A DNA stretch of 64,000 bases from Stichopus chloronotus (lineage: Eukaryota > Echinodermata > Holothuroidea > Aspidochirotida > Stichopodidae). The translations under genes were made by a program, and so were the position numbers. The stretch spans positions 32,303,200 through 32,367,199 of the forward strand of contig CM037843.1 of the NCBI GenBank assembly GCA_021234535.1, read 5' to 3'. Below, piece after piece: positions 1 through 12,258 of this stretch. The notes beneath the pieces were generated by a model, which saw only the letters and a list, made by a program, of their open reading frames with translations, ran no database searches and was not told the origin of the DNA. The stretch's first letter is position 1. Each line of letters starts with the position of its first letter.

Positions 1-3000
1 AAGCAAGGATGGACCCAGGGAGCAGATGAAATGGAAGAAGAGAGGATATGGAGACTTGAAGATGAGACAGAACGGAAGGAAAAGGAGGAAATCTCAAGAG
101 ATGCAAAGAATGATGAAATCTCACAGGTCAGTTTGGTGGTAATATATTAAAAGACTCAATATTTTTTGTCTCTTTGATCCATTGTGGATTTATGTATGTG
201 GTATATGAGCTGAAAGTCATAATAATAGATAAACTGGTGTCCACATATGAGATGCAGTTCTACTTCAGTGGCTTTCTTGAAGTACAGACAGGGCTCAAAA
301 TACGGGAGGGCACCGACGGCAATGAGCCTCCATGCTCGCTGTGTTTACCAAGATGCCCCTGAAAAATACACCCCAGGGACAATGCGTAATTGGTCCTTTC
401 TGTTTTGTTACGGTGACCTCCCCTTTAGTGCTGATTGCAGAATTAAGGTGAGTTGTTTAGAGCCACTAGTTTTCTGGTTCGAAAAGGAGTAAATTTGGCC
501 TGAATTTCTAATCTTGTTCTTTTTTTCCAATAAACCCAATTTTTGTAACATTCTTTAGCATGTGTAAGGATCTGCATATAAAATAAAATCTGTCATTGGT
601 ACTGTGTGGAAAAAAACATTGGAAAAAATAGAGAGAGTAAATGATATGACATAAAGATATATTACATTCCAATGACTACTTGCAATGATTACCACACATG
701 AAAGTTCAGACTCTAGTATCTTGCTTTAAGGTCATCTTGAAATAGGCAGAATGAATGGAAGGTATTAGTAACATATCACTCGCAAGCTCACAGTAGTGTA
801 GACTATAGAACATATTGAGATTAACTACATTGTCTAATGTCTTTTATTTCTTTGACTTTCAGACTTCAGATAAAAACCCTTCAAATCCTCCACCTATGAA
901 AAGAGGACAAAAGGTAAGACTTGGTCATCCAATACGTGGCTTTATCTTTTATTGTTCAGTTTGCATCGTACTGTACTTTGGTTCCAGCCAACTTGGTTTG
1001 TAAATATTTTTAACATCTCTTGAATACTCATAATAACTGATTGTCTTCAATTCGTTCTTTGTGCCACCTTAGTTCGTCGAAGTAAACAATATCGTTAAAC
1101 AATTGTCTTGTTTGTCTTCTGTTTCAGCATAAAATGAAGAAAATGAAACAGAAATACAAAGATCAAGATGAAGAAGAGAGAAATTTAAAAATGGCATTAT
1201 TAGCCGTAAGTTTTTAGTATTTTGGTTTTCCAAGTGCCAAGAGTGTCAAGTGTCAAGTCAATGTTTCTGAAGTCAAGAGTGTCAAGTGTCAAGTCAAGTT
1301 TATCTGTATGTATGGATTATCCTGTCATTCCTTCCATCTAGTCTCTCTGAATATATTAAAAAAAGAGTGTTTGTAACAGGTGAAAGGTGCTCAAAACACT
1401 GAACTTTGAGGGTTGTGCTTTGCCTGTGCATAGTTTTGGAGAGCATCCGTGGTGTAGTTCGTCCATCCTTTATTTCGCAGCAGGTCACCGATAGATGACG
1501 GCTGAATTGCTGCTAAAATAATGAAGGAGCTTTGCAGAAAGCTGTGTTAAGTAAAAAGACTGCAAGAAAGATCAACTTCAGAAAGAATGTTTTAGGTATC
1601 AAATCAGATAACAATTACAAGATGGCGTTCTTGTCTGTGCGATGTACATCATACCACATTGAAGTATAATTTAACAAGCTGGTAGAATTTGTATTTTAAT
1701 AGCTAGTAGAATGATGCATTCAGGGAGAAGTACTCTGTGTCACATAACATTGTTAAAAGATTGCTTTTGGGAGGCTCAGTGGTATTGGGGGCAAAAAAAA
1801 AAATCAACTTCCTGCTCAGGCCCATAGCCGTGTCAAATTTCTAGGTGGGGCCCACAAAGGAATAGAATGGGCAATACCACCAGTATAGTCCGTGGGTCTT
1901 AACTCTTAATGTTGAACTTTTCTCACCCACAATGTTCTATGGGGCACAAAATTTACTGTGGGATTTTCACTCTACCCAAACTGACACTGGGTCCCAGTGA
2001 TTAATGTACTGCCTAACAAGTTTGCTCCCCATGTTTTTTTTGTTGTTAGAAGTGTACGAATTGATTAAAGTACTATCATTAACAATTTCGTTTAATGTTG
2101 CTCCTCATCATTATTTTCTCAATGCTCAACTGACATATAACTTTTGAAATGTTCACATTATATCATGAGAACAATATATGCCAACTTTTATCTTTCTTCC
2201 CCGAGAAAGCTACTCTCTTGAACATGGTACCAAGTTTTTCTTAACTGGGTAGGATGTTCAACTTGAGTATTCCATTCACATTTTCATAAGTCATAAATGA
2301 AAGTACACCATTGTGAACTTCATGTCATGTGTCTTGATCATTGCTTACATATATTGTAACTTATGAAACATTAACTGGTACATCAGGAACATTCAGTCAT
2401 GTTTCATGTTTGATTAGTCCTCAGGTGTTCCAAAAGACAACAAAACTAAGAAAGGGAAAAAGTCCAAGCATAGAAACAAGAATAATGAAGATGAAGTAGA
2501 AAAGAAGGTGCAACCAAAACATCAGCAACTTGTAGTAGTAAAAGACACAATTGCATCTGTTGTTACTGAGGAGACTCATGTGACTGATCAGGTGATCAAA
2601 TCTGATCAGCATCCTGATGTTATCACAGACAAATGTTTAAGTGTCACCACAAGTGATGAACCTGAAGGTATCTTTTTGTCTATGTGTCTGTCTCTATATC
2701 TGTTTGTCTCTCTATCTACCAGTCTATATATATCAAGTCTAGTTCAAGTCTCATATTCTACATGTCTGTTACTTCATCTGTCTATCTGTGTGTCTGTCCA
2801 TCTGTCTGTCGGTCTGTCTGTCCTTCCATCCCTCTGTCCATCCATCTATCTGTTTTTATCCTCTTGGCTATCAATCCATCACTTTCAACCTGTTTGCCTA
2901 TCTTCCTGTCTGTGTATGTATTATCTACCTACTTGTCTATCTGTTTGTCAAATCTATCTCTCAGTCTACCTGGTTATCTATCATATTTGTCTACCTGTCT

Positions 3001-6000
3001 ATCTCACGATTAAACCTGTTTGTCTCTCTGTCCATCCATCCATCCATCCATCTGTTTGTCTGTCTGTCCATATGTCTTTCTATCTGTCTGTCTATCTACC
3101 TGCCTGTCTCTACATCTTTCTACAAATCTTTCTTTTGACATGTCTATCTATATATTTATCTACATGTCTATATATATAATTCATCTATATGTCTGTTTAT
3201 CGAAATATCTACCTACCTGTCTACCTATAATCTTGGACAAAATACCTTGGGACACCTTGCTCCCCATACATTGTTGGCTATAGGATTTCTGTTCAAAGTG
3301 GACATTCACACCTAAGCGCAACACTGGAAAGGAGTGCGGGGTCTCTTGTTATCCTCTCACCTGAAATTCAGTATTTATGTTGGCAAGGTACAACAAAGTG
3401 TCCCAACAATTTTGTCCAAGATTGTCTGAGAATTTCGACAGGCCAAAAGCATGCACGGGGAACAGGAAAAAGTGTCAATTTGAAATAAGTTAAAGGGAAA
3501 TAGGGCGTTTGTTTTAGAGAAAACATCCATATTTTTGAAACCAATGTTTGTGGACATAGAATGATAGATTATTCAAAATAAGGAAGGACTGTAGTGCTCT
3601 TTTCAAGAAATAAGCTCATCACAGATCAAAATTCAGTTATTTGTTGCTCAACACTAATTTGTTCACCCAAACTTTTCAAAATTCAAATGATGCATCTTCC
3701 ATTACGCATCACACGCATAATCTTTTGAGAAGATGATGCTTTGGTAGATGTTTATTGATGAGACTGAATGGTTTAACAATGATTAAAGCTATTTTCTTTG
3801 CATGTCATATCGGTGTGTTCTAAACGCCCTATTTCCCTTTAAACGGCTAAATGGGGATGATATTCCTTGCAACAAGAAACATCAGCAGTGCATGTTTGGG
3901 GGCCTACATTGAAGTTGGTTTACTGTAATAATATTACTGTGTGAATGTTGTCAATGTTATTACAGAGAAAAGGGAGGAAGAAGTCAGTCAAATCCATGTA
4001 GAGTTTGCACCACATGAGCTCAATAAAATACAGTAATTGAGGAGGTAACATAAGTCCTATGCATCTTGTCAACCAGGAAACTACTTTAAAACATCGTAAA
4101 TGATACAAATGATGTACTTTTGGCTCAAACTCTGATATTGAAACAGGTACCGAAGAAACAAAAAATAAAAACACTCAAATGTTGGTGGTCAGTTGAAGAA
4201 GATCGATGTATATGTCTTATTTATTCAAATTGTTCACAGTGATGATGTGGTGTCTGGTATTAAAGTAACTACACATAATGACCATTATGCCTGACTTGCA
4301 GGTTAATCTCAGTGAAAAAAAAGTGTGCTATAATTATACAAAAGAAATCCCAAAAATGCAAATTAAATAGATGTGACGTTTGTTCGCATTCATATAACAG
4401 TGACATTTTGACACCCATGCTATTGTACCGTACATGGTGCACTACCATATGTTAGTAATTTTAAGTAGTGTTATGTTTGCAACGTATGATAAAGTGTCCC
4501 AACAATTTTGTCCAAGATTGTAGCTGTATGTCAGTCTCGTTAGGTTTCTTTCTACCTACCTACTCATGTGTCCACAGATCTGTCAGTTCATGTGCATCAG
4601 TGATAGGTGAAAGGCTGTATACCTTATATTCTATCCTGGTGATAAACACCCTAAGTTGTTGCTGGCGTAAATATGTTTTGAATCACTCTTTGTGGAAACA
4701 ACATGAAATTAAATTAAGTGGTCTTTCTCAAATACAATGTAAATTAGAAAAAAGTAACTGTCAGTTGATCAGATGGAAGTACTAACAATATTCAACTCTC
4801 CTTTTAATACTTTTGCCTGAATAAAGCAGAATTTAGCAGCAATCATTAAGGTGTGTGAGGCTATTTTTTTTTTTTTTGTGCATATGACATTTTGGATGAA
4901 GTAGTGAATAATTAATACTCTTGCTTTATTGCACTCTTTCAACCCATGAATTTGTGAAGTTGACAACATGTAGTCTTAAAGAATAAACAACTTAGGCTAT
5001 ATTGATATTTGGATATTTGAGTCTTTCAGTGAACTAGCTTATAAATTGTTGGGAGTAAATAATCTTCATATAGATGGTGAAATTTTCTCTCCAGAAACCC
5101 GACAAGGCGTAGAACCGGTAGAACTGAAACATCAGTGGAAAGATAAAGCAGATGCTGAGGTAAGATTTATTAGAACCTTAAGTACCAGACTCTGATGTAA
5201 AAAGCCCAAATGCACTGTAAAAGATTGGTTTTCACATTTCATTTCATTTCATTGTTTTTTTTTTATTTTGTAAAATTTCTGTCAACCATGCAGTATGATA
5301 CAAACAATTTGCAGTTATCACAAGACTCATTAAAAGAAGCAATGTAATGTACAATGATGACGGTAATCGTTAGAAGTTTATGCGAACTACTTCAGTGAGT
5401 ATCCAGTAAATTTTAAGTTACTCCAAGCTTTTAGATGGTATTCTTAGTCCTTACTACATTCTGTGTGAAGGTCAACATGTTTCTAGAACTCATTTTCACT
5501 GCATTCTTTGTGAATGGTAACATGACCCTAGGCCTAATCTTTACTACATTCTGTGTCAATGATAACGTGATATTAGACCATCAAACCAACACCTTAACCA
5601 ATCGTACACAGTCATATCTTTCAAATTCTTTGAGAAACAGTCTTGACTTTGCCCACGTGACCCTTGTCACGAGATGTCTTGGGAAAAATGATTCGGTTTG
5701 ATCACTCACTGTGGACGAGACAAAGAGAAGCAGCTGTGTGGAGTTTATCTTGATTGATATGTTGCATAATTCTTTGACAAGTACTTGACTCATATTTCAG
5801 AGTACATAATTGCCTGCCATGACTTAAAGGGTAATAGGGCATTTGGAATACACCAACATGGATCACAAAAAAAAAAGTTGCTTTAACTATCATTAAACCT
5901 TTTAGTCTCATCAATAAACATCTGCAAAAGATTCCTCTCCCCAAAACATTATGCTTATTAGAGTAACAGAAGATGTGTCATTTGAATTTTGGAAAGTTTT

Positions 6001-9000
6001 GGTGAAAAAATTATTGTTAAGGAACAAATAACTGAATTTCTATCTGTGAGAAACTTATTTCTTGCAAAGAAGACCATTGGCCTTCCCTGTTCTGAACGAT
6101 CTATCATTCTATATCCACAAACATTGGTTTTAAAAATTTGATTGTTTTCTGTAAAATAAATGCCTTATGTCCCTTTAATAATTTATCAAATTATCATTCC
6201 AAAGTTGGTAATAGATATATTGCAGTTATCGCTTTGTCCCTTTGATACTTGCAAAAGATGCCCATAGTGACAGAGTGACAAAGGGATACAAAGACACTGT
6301 TTATCAAGTAATCATTCTGAAATTATTAACATTCATTTTGAATTATGAATTTCGGAACCTGATTATGAACATGTGTGTTCAGTAGCATAACCTTTGAGAA
6401 GATGCTATTAGAATGTGGCATTACTTCCAGCCTGTGTTGTGAGATGAAAGGTTGTGAATCCATAAATGGATTGACATTATTGTCAAAGAATGAGAGATGC
6501 TTTGATGGATCCAGTAGGGAGCCTTCCTCAGTGGCAGGGGGTCCCTATTTCATAGAGTATGCATTATCTGAATTTTAGAGCTTCCCAGTAATATCAGTCA
6601 CATGTGCTTTGTCGTTCGTTCATTTTAATGAAAACCCTCACTTGTTTTTTCAGACTTTTAGAACATTAGATGTGTTTAGTGAAAAGTAGAAATTTGTGAA
6701 TGAGGAAAAACCAAAAAAGAAGGGAGATCATTCTATTTGGATTGATAGTCTAAAGTATGGCTCCCAAAAGAAACAAAAATGTTGTTGGAGTGCTGCCAAG
6801 ATGAGGTGAAGCCAGCATGTCAGTTCAGACATCATTGAATCTGACTTCAGTTGGATGTGGCCTATCAGCTGCAGTCTAGCTACCAATAAGGTCATCCTCA
6901 TCTTCTTCTTTGTCACTTAAATTGTATTCCAATGATTAAAAGATGGCGGTGGAGGATTATACCATAATACAGGTATGCATAGTCTACTGTCAGATTAGCT
7001 TTTGATAGAACACCACCATTAGCCCACTTTTGCTTTGGCAAATCAGAGCAAGAAAACTTGTTTGGAGAAGCTGAGAGTTTGTAGCCATGTTCCCCTGAGA
7101 AATTGCATGAATTTAGTTCAGCCATGAGTTCACATTTTATTTTGACTAGAACATTTCATCAGATCAAATTTGGTGAAATGCTTTCTTCAAATCATAAACT
7201 TGCAACTGCCCATTGAGTGATGCTAGGGACTTTGTTGCTCTAACTTGATTATCTTAGTGGCTGCAGCTACTTTTATTTCAACCAAAACTTACTATGAAAC
7301 TTTTCAGTGCTGTAGTTTTGTTTGCTACAAGAATTCAAAATCTCAATCCTGCATCACCTTAGCCTAACAGATACTTCCTTTCTCTCTATGTATTGTTGTA
7401 CTTTTGCATTATATGTTGGTATTTTGCCATTCATTTAGAGTTTGCAGATGTATATCTCATTTAGGCAGAAGAAATGTTTGCACTTATCTTCAGAAAATCC
7501 ATTCAATTCTTTAAGAAAACACAGAAAAAGTGAACTTTTCCTGATAAAAATGAGGGTTTCCTCTCTGCCAACCACCCCCTCCCTCGTGATTGACGTAAAT
7601 GATGATCACTCAAATGGATTTGTCTTCTCTTTTTTTTTTGAATAGGCCTTATCAGACGAAGAAACAATGGAGAATCAACTCAAACAGGTGAGAGAAATAG
7701 GTATTGTAACATGATCTGAAAGGGAGTACTCATCAATGAGACTATCGTTGCTGTAGTTTCATCTTGGCAAGGTGCTGCGACTTTGCTGGGGGATTGATTG
7801 CTTTGTAATTGTAGAAGATAAGCCCAAAGATTTGCATTTTATCAAACATTCCTGTGAGATGATGGAGATCCAGTCCTTTGTTTCCTTTTTTTCACTCTCT
7901 TTGGTAGTTGTCGTCAAATGCCGACACATACAAATGTTTTTACAAATCACTTGTAATTGTTGTAACTCGGGGAACTCGATCCCTGATATTGTATGACTTA
8001 CCCCCCTCGGTATTTTTTTTTTTTTTAGCCATATTATGATATACTTGATAACTGTTAAAAATGTGATTTGGAGAAGATTTACTGATAAGAAAAAAAAAAC
8101 TTTCTGATTGATGATGTCTTTATCAGTTAAAATCAGATAAAAATATGACTCAATGGTGCAAACAGCACGATAGACATGAATTAATAGTGCAGATTGCCAG
8201 CTCGTAATCTTTTGCCAGGTACAGTCAGTTTCTATCAAATGTCTATCACCTGGAAATAAAAGCTTACTAATTAAGAGTGAAAGGAAAGTGAATACTTTGA
8301 GGTGCAATGAAAAAATGTCTTGATATAAAAGACTAAAATATAAATCTAAGCTTTGTGAAGTTTCCATCAGGTGTGATTGGAAACTATGCTCTGTTGTTTA
8401 CTGACTGATGGGAGTAAGATGTTACAGTTTTTGCCCTTTTTTTTTTTTTTTTTTGTTGCTGTGGTTTCAGAAAGCATCAATCACCAAACATCGCTTTTTT
8501 TTAAACGTTGTTTTCTGGTTTTTTTCTCTTGAAATATATATGCTGTATTCCGCCATTTTTGTCAATTAAGTTTTTCAACAAAGGTCCTGATAAAGTTGAT
8601 CAACTGTTTAAGGAATCGTTCAACTGATTTTTAACCTTTGTTTATAATGATGGAATTGAAAATTATGTGACAATTTAAAGAAGGATTCCTATTCACATGA
8701 GGTATGAAATTAAAAATGTACTGTAACTGTTATAAACATAGACATGATATTTTGATAGCTGAGGTGAGCATGGACCCCTGTTAAAAATATGTTGCATTTC
8801 GAACTGATGATGAATTTTGACAATTAATGAGTTGGTTTGTGTTGTCTGATTTCATTGTCTAAAGAATGGTCTTTCACTTTAGTAATTTAACGAAATAATT
8901 TCCTTATTTTTGTCCAAGGAAATTCCCAACCATGAGGTTGCACCTTTGCAAAAGTAATTTTAGATTTATTATTTCATAAACAAGAAGTGAAATCAGCAGG

Positions 9001-12000
9001 TCATTGAAGCATTCCCATGACCTACAAACCTCTTCAGCTTCAAAGACCTTCACCAACATAGGAGTTTTATTGTTAGAATGTACTGATTAAATTAGTGACA
9101 TGAAGTGATTAAAGCTTGTCACCTTCAGCCAATTTTCCTTTTACTGAGCAAGATTGCAGTTGGATGTTAACATTGCACATACAGTCACTTAACGCACATG
9201 TCAACTATCACATGTGACTAATACATATATCCAGTTTTTTATTACACTTGTTCATACTTGTATTTTTTCAGTATTATTTAATGTTTCGTTTTTTTTTTTT
9301 CACTTTTCTGAACTCACTCAGGATAGCACATCAATTATTGATTCATTGACGGGTTGTCCACATGAAGAGGATTATCTTCTCTTTGCTGTTCCTGTCTGTG
9401 CTCCTTACAGTGCAATGCAAAATTACAAGTAAGAAATGTTCTGCTCCAGCCTCTTCTCTTTTTTCCTGTCCCCCATTTCACTTTTGTTTTCTGAGTTACC
9501 AAGGTCACAAATATATGAAAGTTTTATAGTTGAGTGGGCAGCTTCGTTTGTGTAAACATCCAGTGTTGTTGCTTCCTTTGCATAGTTTCAGCAATAAATT
9601 CCTCACCTCCTTTCCACCCTCCCCAGCTGGCATGAATTTACCAGTTTGCATAACCTGCATTACAGAAATCGTAAGAGAAACTGGCAGTGATACCTGAAAT
9701 GTATTTCCATTTTGTTACTTAGCAGTTTATGAATCAAGTTCTGTTTCTGTATGACCAGGGTGTGTGTCATCACAGAGTTGCAGTGAACACTCATCATAAT
9801 TGAGTTGACAGTGCAATTAATATAATTGTTTTGAATTTCCTCAAACTATGTAATGCAAAAAAATACTTTGTGTTATGTTTATGACATTTGAGAGTAGGCA
9901 GACAGATGTCCCTTTGTGCTGAAGGTGGCTCTTCATTTCCATGGATACCTGTTTATCTGTGGTTGGACTGAAAATAAGGAATAAATGTGAACTAAACTAG
10001 AATTAAAAATAGTTTGGTATAGTGATGGTACTCTAACTGAAACAGTTTTTCAGTTGGAATTGTGATTTAGAAAGAACCCCTACAGATAAAGAAAAGGCAC
10101 TGTCTTTGGCATGTATTTGCTTCAAAAAAGAAAAAAAGAAGGTGATCAAAATTTATTTTTGTGAAATATTTACATTGTGTTATTTTTCCAGTGTTAATTT
10201 GAATTTGTAAAAAAAAAGACATTTTTTGCAAAAATTAACTCTGCTGTTGGATATATGTTAAGATATTTTGTTACTGTTTGATATTTTGTCATAACTTTTT
10301 AAAAAATTGTTTCAATTTGGTTGTAAGTGTTAACATCAATGCAGTGAATATTGTGGATATTACTAGATGATGGAGCTTGAGCAACATTTCATATCCACTT
10401 TTATGCCTCTTAACAAAACCTTAAAATTAATTCCCTTCACAAGACTTCATTTTACTATTGCTTTCATAGATACAAAGTGAAATTAACTCCAGGTACTGGC
10501 AAAAAGGGGCGAGGTAAGTTTCAGGATATCCACTGTGAAAATGTAGGAACTTTATTAATAAACACATTTACCTGATATTTGTTGATCGATGAAGCATTTG
10601 AAGTTCATAATGGCCCTTAAAAACAAGTCTTCCCCCACAACCTCAGAAGTTTTCCGTGGTTTCTTTGCCTTGCTATCAAATCATAGTCAGTTCTCATACA
10701 TAGATGACAGGTGAATGTGAGATGGCCATTTTATATCAAGTTTGCTTTGAGAACTGAAATTAGCAAACTGGCTCATTTGAACTGTTTTTTTGTGTCATCT
10801 CGATTCTGTAATTCATGCCCAATAACCTTTCAAGTGCATTTTCTGTCCATAGCTGCCAAAGCTGCTCTCAGTATGTTCCAAACTTCAAAGGACTGTACAG
10901 TGCGAGAGAAAGATCTATTCAAAGGATGCAAGGTGTGTATTACCATGGTGATGAGCATTTTTCATGGCTTCCTTTTACATATGCTCCCAAAGGCTCACTT
11001 CATGACCCTACATGTGTGTGATATCTGAACAAATATATTGCCATCTAGCAAGTTTATTGCAATTTGCTCATTGTTTTAAGTTTTTTTTGCATAAATGCCT
11101 TGCCTGTCCCTGTGATGGTAGCTACGCTCAGTACGTCTTTGAAGCTAGTTTGCTCTCTAGCTCTGTTCAACCATGAAATTTTGTGCAGATTGGTATGATC
11201 TGAAAACACTTGGCAGGAAAGCATCAGTCTTGCAAACCTGGTTAACATGATACTGTCTTTTTGTATGGTACATGGAAATAGAAATAAGGTGGAATACTGA
11301 ATTACAGCTACCGTAGCTGTCACTAATTGTGAAGTTCTAGACATGGCATGTGGCAATTTTGATGCACTTCCTGGCAGAGTATTACAATTTCAAAAGATTT
11401 ATGTTGATGTATTGTGTCTATTATGCATTGTCAGTCTCCCACTACTTCCAGTTCTATGTTATACTCAACTTTGGACTGTTTTTTTTTTGTTGGTCATTTG
11501 CTGAAGCTTTAACCTACAGAATGCAATTATATTTGTCTGTGTGTTTGCATGTGTGTATGTATATGTCTGATACATAATATTATACATGGTGTGATCCAGT
11601 CTAATTATTACCAACAGTGGTCTTCATATTCCTTGTGTAGATGCAGTATGGTAAGTAGAAGGACTCTTCCATTTGTTTGTGTACTTCATGAATATTGATA
11701 ATGTTACCGGCCCAAACCAATATAAAAGCCTTGAATTTGGTATTTTTCCCCGAAATTCGATGCACCTGTTCACATTGATGTGTGGTGTGATGTAGATTGG
11801 TAATAACAGGAATGTGTTCGTGCCTGATAAATGTACCTCTTTTCCAGATTGGTGATTGATCGTGGCTGCTCGTAATTTTTCATCCTTTAGCTTGTGTATT
11901 TGATAGCTCAGTTAAGAAATCATGAACCATATTCACAATCGGTATGCATTATGGGTGCAAGAGTTTTATTGCTTACAATTTGATATCATGAATGTAACAT

Positions 12001-12258
12001 ATGTGGATGATGGTCACCTTGCAAACTGTTTTTAATTCATAGGAATATGTCCAGCCACCCAAATGTTAAAAATTTAAGAACATCAGTCCAAACAATTAAG
12101 AAGGCCACTTTGTGCACTGTATTGATGTATATAGTTCTTGTATCTTCTTTCTTTTCTAAACAACACAGGATGTTGATCTGTCCAGGAACATGCCAGGGAG
12201 AGTGAAGATATCAGCACCAAATCTACAAAAGGCAAAGAAAGCAGCCAAGTCTAAGTGA
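1..12258 (+). CDS. NEMF: NEMF (Rqc2 homologue), C-terminal part, spliced, 5' end outside window
   Basis: NEMF binds the 60S subunit with a stalled peptidyl-tRNA, recruits the E3 ligase Listerin and adds C-terminal tails to nascent chains in ribosome-associated quality control. Exons read, all GT..AG: 1-126 (acidic coiled region), 863-913, 1128-1205, 2418-2667, 5095-5159, 7646-7687, 9322-9428, 10470-10513, 10853-10932, 12169-12258 (stop TGA). Together they give 310 residues in continuous phase. Diagnostic family pieces are PMKRGQK followed by [17 protein letters not shown] (863-1205), the C-terminal NFACT-C block [22 protein letters not shown] plus [11 protein letters not shown] (9322-10513), and the tail REKDLFKG / [17 protein letters not shown] (10853-12258). 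The N-terminal NFACT-N domain lies upstream of the window. The 2418-2667 exon is lysine-rich and poorly conserved; its acceptor could instead be at 2425, six codons' worth of ambiguity or less. Small exons in the 126-863 or 5160-7645 introns could have been missed. The family assignment is firm; exact boundaries are inferred. Confidence 0.93.
1231..1299. repeat. Short tandem duplication in a NEMF intron
   Basis: Two nearly identical copies of a roughly 25-bp segment (core AAGAGTGTCAAGTGTCAAGTCAA) lie about 36 bp apart just downstream of the 1128-1205 exon. Each copy itself contains GTGTCAAG repeats. It is simple local duplication and does not affect the coding exons. Confidence 0.7.
2672..3226. 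repeat. Tetranucleotide (CTGT/CTAT/CATC) repeat tract in NEMF intron
   Basis: About 550 bp of imperfect CTGT, CTAT and CCAT units follow directly after the donor at 2668. The tract is nearly free of G and A on this strand, so several long spurious frames rich in Leu, Ser, Val and Cys open through it; none is a gene. The tract is interrupted at 3228 by a TIR element, and similar CTACCTACCTACT sequence resumes after 4520, which suggests that the tract is older than the insertion. Confidence 0.9.
3228..4522. mobile_element. TIR element inserted in the tetranucleotide tract (possible Tc1/mariner-type remnant)
   Basis: The left end reads TAATCTTGGACAAAATACC (3228 on). The reverse complement, AAAGTGTCCCAACAATTTTG TCCAAGATTGT, occurs twice, identically over 31 bp, at 3395-3425 and 4491-4521. 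The outer pair spans about 1.3 kb and the inner pair about 0.2 kb. TA dinucleotides flank both outer ends, and tetranucleotide-like sequence lies on both sides. That pattern fits either a 1.3-kb Tc1/mariner-size element with no surviving transposase or a 0.2-kb MITE plus a second end. A piggyBac-like MITE (3490-3842) sits nested inside. No transposase reading frame was recognised, so the superfamily is inference from the ends only. Confidence 0.55.
3490..3842. mobile_element. piggyBac-like MITE, copy 1
   Basis: The copy is bounded by TTAA at both ends (3490-3493 and 3839-3842). Inside these are matching inverted repeats, AGGGAAATAGGGCGTTT at the left and AAACGCCCTATTTCCCT at the right. Internal sequence is AT-rich with no coding capacity. 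TTAA target duplication is the hallmark of the piggyBac superfamily. The reverse complement of this copy aligns along its length with 5824-6178, for example in the blocks TCTATCATTCTATRTCCACA and ACAAACATTGGTTT. It lies inside the larger TIR element at 3228-4522, so it inserted later. Confidence 0.85.
5824..6178. mobile_element. piggyBac-like MITE, copy 2 (inverted relative to copy 1)
   Basis: TTAA at 5824-5827 and at 6175-6178 flank the inverted repeats AGGGTAATAGGGCATTT and AAATGCCTTATGTCCCT. Length (355 bp including both TTAA) and internal sequence match the reverse complement of copy 1 (353 bp). More TIR mismatches than in copy 1 suggest that this copy is older or more decayed. It lies in the NEMF intron between the exons at 5095-5159 and 7646-7687 and has no coding capacity. 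Confidence 0.85.
6179..7645. other. Rest of NEMF intron 5160-7645, no gene seen
   Basis: AT-rich intronic DNA. The minus-strand frames at 6728-6916 and 6913-7125 are short, show no recognisable domain and lack splice context. A T-rich tract (7630-7640) precedes the acceptor used at 7645. Nothing else supportable was seen. Confidence 0.6.
7688..12168. other. NEMF introns between the last five exons, no further gene seen
   Basis: These introns are AT-rich with long T runs (for example 8015-8030 and 8437-8455). The longest frame, 7759-8367 on the minus strand, has no signal peptide or domain that I recognise, and its composition follows the local AT-rich background. No structural RNA or mobile-element ends were identified here. 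Confidence 0.6.

Noticed and set aside
174..492. Exon-like segment with a possible acceptor near 287 and donor at 449
   Set aside because: The translation does not continue NEMF in phase and has no recognisable domain; it looks like a repeat fragment in the first intron.
2508..3283. Overlapping long + strand frames rich in [12 protein letters not shown] residues
   Set aside because: They arise from the CTGT/CTAT tetranucleotide repeat, which is open in several frames at once; only 2508-2667 of the first frame is genuine NEMF exon.
6728..7125. Two minus-strand frames with a protein-like patch ([20 protein letters not shown])
   Set aside because: Short, in different frames, no family recognised; could be a TE relic but nothing supports a call.
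7759..8367. 202-residue minus-strand frame in a NEMF intron
   Set aside because: AT-driven composition, hydrophobic low-complexity stretches, no domain and no splice partners.
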